This document shows positions 26,847-34,213 of a DNA stretch of 64,000 bases, one piece after another; position 1 is the first letter of the stretch, and each line of letters starts with the position of its first letter. The DNA lies in assembly GCA_003343705.1 (NCBI GenBank), contig QAKR01000010.1:17968-81967 (forward strand), given 5' to 3'. This stretch comes from Clostridiales bacterium. Lineage in GTDB: Bacteria > Bacillota > Clostridia > Oscillospirales > UBA644. A program made the position numbers and the translations under genes. The notes below the pieces were generated by a model. That model was given only the letters and a program-made list of their open reading frames with translations, made no database searches and had not been told where the DNA came from.

Positions 26847-27292
26847 TTCTGAGGCACCTCCGAAAAAATGAACTTAGCTTTTCCGGTCTTTTCGTCGTAA
26901 TCCGAAAGGTTAAACTCAAAACCACATATTTGAGCTAAAACAGCATAAAGTATTTTTGTTGTATAGCCGTAATATTTTGACGGCTCATGGCCTGTAGAGC
27001 GCATAAATTTCATTGCCGGACACTCGGATACTTCTACTGTAAGGGAATTTTCAACAATGGATGTTTTTAAAACATCAGATGCGTCCTCAGCTTCATATAT
27101 CTTTTTAAAATATTCATCAAGTTCTGCAAGAGTCATTTTACAATAATAACTTTTAGCATAATCTGTCAGATATTCTTTTACGGCATCCTCGCCGTATCGA
27201 TCACCTACATAAGCGATTCCCAAATCCAATGAAACATGAAAATCCTTGTGCAAATACTTGTTGTCGGAAGCCCGACGTTCCATTTTTTGCAT
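26843..27292 (-). CDS. Small protein, possibly L-2-amino-thiazoline-4-carboxylate hydrolase-like
   Basis: A 149-residue soluble protein with KDFHVSLDLGIAYVGDRYGE, YLTDYAKSYYC, VEVSECPAMKFM and a final beta-rich part. It resembles small proteins annotated with the amino-thiazoline-carboxylate hydrolase family, with moderate confidence at best. The start is set at the ATG at 27292 because GGAG lies nine bases before it; a TTG five codons upstream overlaps that GGAG. It is coupled to the following small gene. Both may form one complex. Confidence 0.7.
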   Translation of the reverse strand: MQKMERRASDNKYLHKDFHVSLDLGIAYVGDRYGEDAVKEYLTDYAKSYYCKMTLAELDEYFKKIYEAEDASDVLKTSIVENSLTVEVSECPAMKFMRSTGHEPSKYYGYTTKILYAVLAQICGFEFNLSDYDEKTGKAKFIFSEVPQK

Positions 27293-27402
27293 ATTATCAA
27301 TCTCCAAAATAAAAATCGATTTTATGTGCTATTTGTTTAATAAAAAAAGTAGTATAAACTTCTTTAACTTTATTAACGGGAAACCACATTCAAATAGCGA
27401 CA

Positions 27403-28719
27403 CTATTTACACTCGTTGGCAAGCGAAAGCGCTGTTTTCACAATCTTTTCACCTGCAGTCTCCTCCAAATAGCTTGTGCAACCAAGTTTTGATTCGTAAA
27501 CCGTAGGCATAAAGCGATCTTTTGTGGGAATGTAACCGAACAACCCGTTAGAATTTGTTATTATAAAGTTATTTTTAAACGGTGAGTTTTCTTTAATTTG
27601 CTTTCCGTATTCAACAAAAACTTCTCCGGGCAGGGCATAAAACGCCGAGTCGCCGACACGAAAAACTTTAACCGGAACCAGTTTTTCTGCATTAGTATCT
27701 TTTATATAATTGCGTAAATCGTAATCAAATACCAGTTTAAGTTTTTCAGGATCAGATTGTGAACCAAGAATTTCATCGTCATAAAATTCTACAGTTTTTT
27801 CAAGCTTTTCTATCTCAGATTCAACGTCAAAATCCACTTTTCGTTTTTGAAGAGAGAGTATTTCTGTTTTTTGGCTTACACCATTTCCATCCAAGAGTTC
27901 AGAGATATTAATTGTTTTTAAAACCTCATCAGCAAGTGCGTTGCCCATTACACGATAATATTCAAAAACCGTGTCTTTATCAGTTTTAACATCAAAATGA
28001 TTAATGTTTCCGCAAGTGCCAAGTATAAACATTGAAACAAATCGCCATCCGTATTTGTCTTTTAAACGATTTGATAGCTGTGAGGAATAATCACCTGAAA
28101 ATACATATTCGTCAACACAGTCTTGATGACAAGCAAAGTTCGTTATACAGCCAAGAGGCTTTCCGTCTGTATCTTCAGCAAACATAACAGTAACATCAGG
28201 GTCTATTTCTCCGACAGGCTCGACAATATCCGGATTTCTCTTACCTGGGTTTGTTTGAAACGTTCCGTTCTTCATTTTATAAATTCTGTGAAATGAAATA
28301 CTGTCAAGGAACCCGTTGCCGCAACGCAAACGCGCTGGCTTAAGATTAAAGTTTGCAACTATAACAGCGTCAGCTGCTTTGTCGCAAACAAGTGATATAT
28401 ATACGGGATCTTTTTTAACAAATCGACCCCAATCAACAGTCGGCCCCGCATTATGTAAATGTGTTGCGCCGACAGTAATATTTTCTTCTTTAATATCAGT
28501 GTTTTCAGCTACGCGTTTTTTTACGCGATCGGCTATATCTTCTGTGATAAAATTAGCATCAATAGATACAAATGCTATTTTTTCACCGTTACTTTCAAAA
28601 AGAACGGTTTTTGCATATATTTTATCTTTTATTGTTTTTGCAAGTCTTTCGTTGAAATATCCGGGCATATTCGTGTAAAGCGACGGAGTTATATCGCTTT
28701 CATAAAATGCAATTTTCAT
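27403..28719 (-). CDS. Neutral/alkaline non-lysosomal ceramidase-like amidase
   Basis: A 438-residue protein with the ceramidase N-terminal domain pattern: FYESDITPSLYTNMPGY at the start, GATHLHNAGP near residue 85 (two zinc-type histidines), NFACHQDCVDEYVFSGDY near 197, and FILGTCGNIN. Family members hydrolyse amide bonds, but many bacterial ones occur in sugar clusters and have unknown substrates. There is no signal peptide, which argues against an external lipid substrate. In this operon it may cleave an N-acyl or amide bond of the unknown compound. Ribosome site AGGAT. Confidence 0.8.
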   Translation of the reverse strand: MKIAFYESDITPSLYTNMPGYFNERLAKTIKDKIYAKTVLFESNGEKIAFVSIDANFITEDIADRVKKRVAENTDIKEENITVGATHLHNAGPTVDWGRFVKKDPVYISLVCDKAADAVIVANFNLKPARLRCGNGFLDSISFHRIYKMKNGTFQTNPGKRNPDIVEPVGEIDPDVTVMFAEDTDGKPLGCITNFACHQDCVDEYVFSGDYSSQLSNRLKDKYGWRFVSMFILGTCGNINHFDVKTDKDTVFEYYRVMGNALADEVLKTINISELLDGNGVSQKTEILSLQKRKVDFDVESEIEKLEKTVEFYDDEILGSQSDPEKLKLVFDYDLRNYIKDTNAEKLVPVKVFRVGDSAFYALPGEVFVEYGKQIKENSPFKNNFIITNSNGLFGYIPTKDRFMPTVYESKLGCTSYLEETAGEKIVKTALSLANECK

Positions 28720-28784
28720 TTTAAAAATCCTTTATATAATCCCGTTATTTAATAATAACTAAGATTAGTGTATTCAGCATCAAA

Positions 28785-28822
28785 CGGCGTTTTTGTTCAC
28801 CACGCGGTGCACAAAAACGCCG
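28785..28822 (-). repeat. Perfect intergenic hairpin inside the sugar operon
   Basis: CGGCGTTTTTGT / ACAAAAACGCCG with an inner CACC / GGTG stem and four-base loop. It lies 18 bases before the stop-proximal side of the Gfo/Idh gene. There is no strong T tract on the minus strand, so it is more likely an mRNA-stability or attenuation element than a full terminator. Confidence 0.6.
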
Positions 28823-28839
28823 CATCCGCAATAAATTAA

Positions 28840-29862
28840 TTATTCAAAAAATTTGTCTACGTTTACAACCTTGTCATTGTCTGCAGCAAAATAAGAAGCT
28901 TCAACAATCTTTTGAACCTGTAAGCCGTCTTTCAGAGGAACTTCAACAGGCGCACCTGTTAAAATAGAGTTAGAGAAGCTTTCAACTTCTTTAGTATAAA
29001 GGTTTGTACATTCAACATCAAGGGTAGGATGTGAACCGTCTTCAAGAGTTATTTCAACAGAACCTGTATCAAGCTGATGTATTGTATCAAAAGCTGTTAC
29101 GCAACCTTTTGTACCGTAAAATTCCAAACGCCATTTAGCAGCGGCATCGGGAATATTGAAGTTTGCTTCAACGAATGCGTTAGTACCGTTTTTAAGGTGC
29201 ATCAAAACGCTGGAGCTATCATCAACTTCATATTTAAATGTTTTAGTATCAATAATAGCAGAAACTTTCTCAACTGTTGTGCCGAGTATACTCTGGATAA
29301 GGTCAATACAGTGAACGCCCATATCAACAAAGGCACCACCACCGCTGTTTTTCTTGATCTGTCTCCAACAGTTAGGCATATCGGGATACCAGCATGTAAA
29401 TTGAGCTTTTGCAGAAACAACCTGCCCTATTCCACCGTCAGCAATGAATTTTTTAATTGCCTGGTTGTAAGCACCAAATCGCATCATAAATCCACAAGCA
29501 GACAACACTCCGCAAGCATCAACATCTTTAACAACCTGTTCGCCTTCTTTAACAGTCATGGCAATAGGTTTTTCAAGAAGAATATGTTTTCCTGCTTTAG
29601 CAGCTTTAACTGCTTGTTCTGCATGAAAAACAACAGGAGAAGCTATGTATATTGCCTCAACCTCAGGGTTTGCAATAAGGTCATCGGCATTTGTATAAGC
29701 ATACTTTGCATTATATTTAGTCTTTAAACCCTCGATAATCTCGGGGTTAACATCCATAACGGCAATAAGCTCCGCGTTCTTGGCAAGAACGAGACCGGGC
29801 ATTGTACGTCTGTCGGCAATACCACCTGCACCGATAACGCCCCATTTAACTTTTCTGTCCAT
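28840..29862 (-). CDS. Gfo/Idh/MocA family oxidoreductase
   Basis: NAD(P)-dependent sugar or cyclitol dehydrogenase. The Rossmann motif GVIGAGGIADRR lies at the start, the EKP motif (LLEKPIAMT) near residue 97 carries the conserved lysine, and the C-terminal alpha/beta domain has GGGAFVDMGVHCIDLIQSIL with the catalytic D-x3-H. Length 340 is normal. Family members oxidise inositols, aminosugars and similar rings. GGAG precedes the ATG. Second gene of the operon, after the DegT aminotransferase, a pairing known from amino-sugar and aminocyclitol pathways. Confidence 0.92.
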   Translation of the reverse strand: MDRKVKWGVIGAGGIADRRTMPGLVLAKNAELIAVMDVNPEIIEGLKTKYNAKYAYTNADDLIANPEVEAIYIASPVVFHAEQAVKAAKAGKHILLEKPIAMTVKEGEQVVKDVDACGVLSACGFMMRFGAYNQAIKKFIADGGIGQVVSAKAQFTCWYPDMPNCWRQIKKNSGGGAFVDMGVHCIDLIQSILGTTVEKVSAIIDTKTFKYEVDDSSSVLMHLKNGTNAFVEANFNIPDAAAKWRLEFYGTKGCVTAFDTIHQLDTGSVEITLEDGSHPTLDVECTNLYTKEVESFSNSILTGAPVEVPLKDGLQVQKIVEASYFAADNDKVVNVDKFFE

Positions 29863-29902
29863 TTTTAAAATTGCTCCTTTCGAAGATAGAAATAAACCCT
29901 AA

Positions 29903-29926
29903 AAGGGCTGTCAAACGACAGCCCTT
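29903..29926 (-). terminator. Weak terminator or attenuator between the first two operon genes
   Basis: Ten-base perfect stem AAGGGCTGTC / GACAGCCCTT with a four-base loop, 12 bases after the aminotransferase stop. The following minus-strand sequence has only short T runs, so partial read-through into the next gene is likely. Confidence 0.6.
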
Positions 29927-29938
29927 GTTGCAGATTTA

Positions 29939-31213
29939 TTATTTCAGGTTCTCGCTGAGTATTTTCTTGAACACGTCTATGCAACGTTGAATATGAACCT
30001 CTTCCCATGTGGGGTGGAGGAATAATGAAAGTGTAACGTCACGAAGAGATGCAGCTTTCGGACAAAGGACCTTATCGTATTCAACACTTGCAGGATCAGT
30101 GTATTCTTTTGAATCAAACGGGAATTTAGCAGAGCCGAAACCGGTGTGGTTCTTATATGCGTTCTCGTGGTATGCTTCAGGCCAAAGAATTCCGCTGCAC
30201 GGAATTTTTTCTGCAGCAAGCTTTTTGCAGAACTCAGCAGCTGTAATAGCGCATTTGTTCGGATCGAGATTGATGGGATACCACCAGTAAGAGTTCTTTC
30301 TTTCGGCTGTATTAACGGGAAGTTTTGCGATACCGGGAAGTCCTGCAAAAGCTTCGTCGTACATTTTAGCATATTTAAGTCTACGTGCAAGGTTCCAGCT
30401 GTCAAATCTTTCAAGTTCATTAATACCGAGAACTGACTGAGGTTCTGTCATACGGTAGTTGAAACCTACTCTGTTATGTACATAAGGAAGTTTTTCTTCC
30501 ATAGCAAGAAGGTTCATTCTTTGTCTTACATCGTAACCGTGGTCACGGAAAGAACGGCACTCCCAAGCAAGGTCTTCATTATTAGTAACAACCATACCGC
30601 CTTCGCCGCCGGTTGTGAAGTGTTTAGACTGGCAGAAGGAGAAGCATCCTACATCGCCGATCAAACCTGCTTTAACGCCTTTATATTCACCGCCGAAGCA
30701 CTGCGCACAGTCTTCAACAATTTTAAGATTATGTTTCTTTGCAATTTCAAGAATCGGGCCCATATCAGCAACTACACCGTAAAGGTGAACAACCACAATA
30801 CCCTTTGTTTTAGGAGTGATAAGCTCTTCAATTTTTGAAGGATCAATTGTGTGATCATCAGTAACATCACAGAAAACAGGAATAGCACCGGCCTGTACGA
30901 TTGCGAAAGATGAAGCAATAAAACTGTAAGAAGGAACGATAACTTCATCACCGGGGCCGATATCTAAAGAAGCCAATGCAATGTGAAGAGCAGCAGTTCC
31001 GTTTGTGCAGGAAATAGCAAATTTAGAACCTATCCATTTTGCCCATTTCTCTTCAAACTCAAAACCTTTTTTACCTGTCCAATAATTTACTTTACCGCTT
31101 TTTAAACATTCTACAACATCATCGTAGGACTTGGGGTTAAATTGCGGCCACATGGGAAAACCGAGATCAACTATGCCAGTTCCGTTCATTGCGCCGTCTT
31201 TTTCTTGTGCCAT
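29939..31213 (-). CDS. DegT/DnrJ/EryC1/StrS family aminotransferase
   Basis: PLP-dependent sugar or cyclitol aminotransferase. Motifs: SCTNGTAALHIAL, GDEVIVPSYSF, VHLYGVVADM, VEDCAQCFGGEY and the PLP lysine in FCQSKHFTTGGEGGM near residue 195. The overall layout is like the AHBA-synthase/StrS branch. About 424 residues from the chosen ATG at 31213, which has GGAG nine bases upstream; an upstream ATG at 31246 overlaps the promoter-proximal leader and lacks a ribosome site. First gene of the eleven-gene operon. It could aminate a keto product of the Gfo/Idh dehydrogenase or work in reverse. Confidence 0.9.
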   Translation of the reverse strand: MAQEKDGAMNGTGIVDLGFPMWPQFNPKSYDDVVECLKSGKVNYWTGKKGFEFEEKWAKWIGSKFAISCTNGTAALHIALASLDIGPGDEVIVPSYSFIASSFAIVQAGAIPVFCDVTDDHTIDPSKIEELITPKTKGIVVVHLYGVVADMGPILEIAKKHNLKIVEDCAQCFGGEYKGVKAGLIGDVGCFSFCQSKHFTTGGEGGMVVTNNEDLAWECRSFRDHGYDVRQRMNLLAMEEKLPYVHNRVGFNYRMTEPQSVLGINELERFDSWNLARRLKYAKMYDEAFAGLPGIAKLPVNTAERKNSYWWYPINLDPNKCAITAAEFCKKLAAEKIPCSGILWPEAYHENAYKNHTGFGSAKFPFDSKEYTDPASVEYDKVLCPKAASLRDVTLSLFLHPTWEEVHIQRCIDVFKKILSENLK

Positions 31214-31250
31214 TTTTAATCTCTCCTTATCAATCTTTATATTCATTCAT

Positions 31251-31279
31251 ATCTTACCATATGCTAACAAAAATGTCAA
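31251..31279 (-). promoter_or_regulatory. Sigma-A promoter of the eleven-gene sugar operon
   Basis: Minus strand TTGACA, 17 bases, TAAGAT, about 38 bases before the DegT start. It lies in the short gap behind the upstream DUF4091 gene, where I see no terminator, so read-through from upstream is also possible. Confidence 0.75.
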
Positions 31280-31302
31280 TATGGGGCATTGAAAAATAAC
31301 AT

Positions 31303-34203
31303 TTATTTAACATCTTCGGTAAACAGCATCATAGCGTTTGAAATTGCATATGAACCGACATCTCCTGTTGTGGAGGAAAAGCGTATGTTACTCACATTTT
31401 TAAAGCTTTCATTCTCCGTGTATTCCTTAGGGAGATTAAAGGTTACAACTTTTGTTTCCCCGGGCTCCATCCGGCCCGAATCACCGCATGTAATTTCCGA
31501 AGAACCAAACGCCATTCTCATAGAAATTCCGAGTACAGGGTCCTTCCCCGTATTAGTAACCATAAAACGTATAGTATTATAACCAGTTAAATCAGGGGAA
31601 GAATCTATAAACGCATTTGATTTTATTGTAAGTCTTGTAAGATTTTTATTAAAGGTTACATTTAAAATACTATCTGAAACAGAAACGTTTTCACCATATT
31701 TATTTGCAGGAATTGATGCAATTGAATTTTTGACATTTTCATCTGCAAGGTCAAATATCATACGACCGTCACTTATCTTTTGCATAATAAGTTTTTTAAA
31801 TATTTCAGTTTTCCCGTTTAATGAAACTTCCACATCATAAAAATGTCTTCCTGCATCCGTAAGCAATATTCTATACTCATAAACATCATACTTTTCAGTC
31901 TCTTGAGTTAAAATTGCGTCTTTTCCTTCAACTTTTACGGTTGCTCCATGTGGAACATAAAGAGTTAATTCCTTTTTAAATATGTCTTCAACATTATCAG
32001 TTATATCAGAGTTTGTTACCACAAGTGGAATAGTATTGTTAATATCGAGACGAATACTATCACGAACTTTGAAGACAATTTCAGTATTTTCAGAAATTAT
32101 TTTCTTAACACAATTTACAAATGAAGATGACCCCATCTGATCTGCAAGCGAACCGAGATTTTGAGAAACCTGTTTTGTAAACATATTTTCTGCATTTTGT
32201 TCACGTGCAGATATGGTATCAATAGGTAAATCTAGTATTTTAGCGTTTTCTTTATATTTCTTATTTTCAAGCTCCATGTATTCATAATCTTCAATACGTT
32301 TCAGATACCTGGTGAAAGATTCTCCGTTTACAACAACATTAATTTCACGAAGATTTTCATAAGCAGTTGAAAACACTCCAGAATATATACTATATTCACC
32401 TTTATTTAATTCTGTTGCCGCTTTGCCGTCAATTAAAACCTGTGAACCCGGTTTTGCATAAACACGGACTTCTCGCTTATTTGTGCTTTCCTCGTCCATA
32501 TACGGAAGAACAGTAATTATTGAGTCATTGTCCGACATTATTTCCTGTGCAAGAAGTTGACGCATTTCAAGCATCATTGTTTCGTCATGATCAAAATCAC
32601 CCATTGTATTATATAAAGGTGCATAATAAGTGTCCATTATTTCATCCACAGTCAAATCTGTAATATTCCACTTATCAAGCTTTTGTTGAATCTTTTCCTG
32701 TAAAAGCGTAAGATAAATATTATCTTCAGAACCGTCACGTATACTTTCCATTCGCATTGAGGGAACAGGAATATTCCTGTTTATAACTCCGTCATTTTTA
32801 CCGCCGATATAAACAAGATATCCGTCACCTGCCGAAATAGGAAATGCATATGGGTCAGTCCATTGAGCACGTGTCTCATAGCTGTCTTTTTCAGGATTAT
32901 ATTTCGCATTGCCAAGGGTTGTAGTCCAGAAAAGATTGCCAGTTATCTGCCAGTCTTTTTGCATCCACATAACAAGGCGGGAAGACATCAGATAATCCTG
33001 TATATGATACGACGGAAAAGGATAACGAGGACCAATACATCCATACCACTGAACCTCGTCTCCTGCATCAATTCTGTCTGTAACATATATTTCTTCTTCA
33101 GTTGTTTTGCTTGACCATATCCCGCACCAGGCATCAATGGCTCCGTAAAGAGTTGGTCTTGGGGCTGTTGTTGCTTGTGTTCTAACCTCAGAAAACAAGG
33201 CTTCAAGCGCAGCTTTTTTACCGTGAGCTTCCCTGTTTATGTCATCCCCGTCCGGAGGCTCGTCACGAATAACGTCGGTTACAAGGGCACTCAGCAGACC
33301 ATACTCTTTCATTTTATTTAGAAATCTTAAAGAATCGTTACTGATGGAATATGTTCCGTCTGCATTCTTAATAAAACCTACATTATATTTTAAGTTTTGC
33401 ACACGAGGTTTCTCTAAATAAGTTTTATAAATATCTGCCAAGCCTTCCGGAGTATTACTCGACTCATACATATGACCAGGGTTAATACGATATTCAAGGA
33501 AGAAATCAAAATATTGTCTCACTGTTTGGATATAATCTTCGCCGACATCAGACCCTGTTGCGGCCAATGTATTCCAAAGCGACCACATCCAAATTCCGTA
33601 ATACCCTTCAAAAGGAAGTTCTTCAGGAAGTTCAAAATCCCAGACTTCAATCTCAACGGGGATTTTTATAGTTCCCGAATCATGTGTGACTGTAACTTCT
33701 GCAGTGTAAATACCCTCTGCTTGATCTTTCGGAGTAGTAACAGTTATCCAGAAACCTTGATTTTTCCCGGATTGAACATCAACAGTGTTTAAATCCTGAT
33801 ATTCAAGAGGGATAAGTGCATCAGGATACCGACCCACAACAGGATATTCAGCAGCTTGTTTTTCAATATAATAGTAATGCTCTCTGAATAATTGAACTTT
33901 TTTTATTGTCTGTCCGCTTCTGCTTGTTGGGGTCGACATTGAAATGCTGATGTTTTTAACGTCTTCATCAAAATTTAGAATAAATTGCATACCTTCAGCT
34001 TCATTTTTAGCCAGTGAAGCCGTCAATTTATCAATACCGTTGGGAGCAATTTTCTCCTCTGCACGATATTTTTTTGCATTAGAAACGATAAATACATTTT
34101 CTATACCCATTTGTGTCGGCGCTTTACGGACAACAGCACAAGAGGTAAACATTGCGGAAACAATTGAAAAGATAAGTAAAACAGGAATAAACGTCTTTTT
34201 CAT
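31303..34203 (-). CDS. DUF4091 glycoside-hydrolase-like lipoprotein A
   Basis: Large lipoprotein (966 residues) with the lipobox FTSC near residue 22, so held on the outer face of the membrane. N-terminal beta domains are followed by IEVWDFELPEELPF near 186-199, a barrel-like region with VIRDEPPDGDD near 312-322 (likely catalytic acidic pair), a DUF4091-type segment around 520-560, and beta-rich C-terminal domains. The family is believed to contain sugar-cleaving enzymes, but I cannot assign a substrate. AGGAGGG precedes the ATG. It is a tandem paralogue of the neighbouring gene, 10 bases downstream of it. Confidence 0.85.
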   Translation of the reverse strand: MKKTFIPVLLIFSIVSAMFTSCAVVRKAPTQMGIENVFIVSNAKKYRAEEKIAPNGIDKLTASLAKNEAEGMQFILNFDEDVKNISISMSTPTSRSGQTIKKVQLFREHYYYIEKQAAEYPVVGRYPDALIPLEYQDLNTVDVQSGKNQGFWITVTTPKDQAEGIYTAEVTVTHDSGTIKIPVEIEVWDFELPEELPFEGYYGIWMWSLWNTLAATGSDVGEDYIQTVRQYFDFFLEYRINPGHMYESSNTPEGLADIYKTYLEKPRVQNLKYNVGFIKNADGTYSISNDSLRFLNKMKEYGLLSALVTDVIRDEPPDGDDINREAHGKKAALEALFSEVRTQATTAPRPTLYGAIDAWCGIWSSKTTEEEIYVTDRIDAGDEVQWYGCIGPRYPFPSYHIQDYLMSSRLVMWMQKDWQITGNLFWTTTLGNAKYNPEKDSYETRAQWTDPYAFPISAGDGYLVYIGGKNDGVINRNIPVPSMRMESIRDGSEDNIYLTLLQEKIQQKLDKWNITDLTVDEIMDTYYAPLYNTMGDFDHDETMMLEMRQLLAQEIMSDNDSIITVLPYMDEESTNKREVRVYAKPGSQVLIDGKAATELNKGEYSIYSGVFSTAYENLREINVVVNGESFTRYLKRIEDYEYMELENKKYKENAKILDLPIDTISAREQNAENMFTKQVSQNLGSLADQMGSSSFVNCVKKIISENTEIVFKVRDSIRLDINNTIPLVVTNSDITDNVEDIFKKELTLYVPHGATVKVEGKDAILTQETEKYDVYEYRILLTDAGRHFYDVEVSLNGKTEIFKKLIMQKISDGRMIFDLADENVKNSIASIPANKYGENVSVSDSILNVTFNKNLTRLTIKSNAFIDSSPDLTGYNTIRFMVTNTGKDPVLGISMRMAFGSSEITCGDSGRMEPGETKVVTFNLPKEYTENESFKNVSNIRFSSTTGDVGSYAISNAMMLFTEDVK

Positions 34204-34213
34204 ATCAGCCCTC

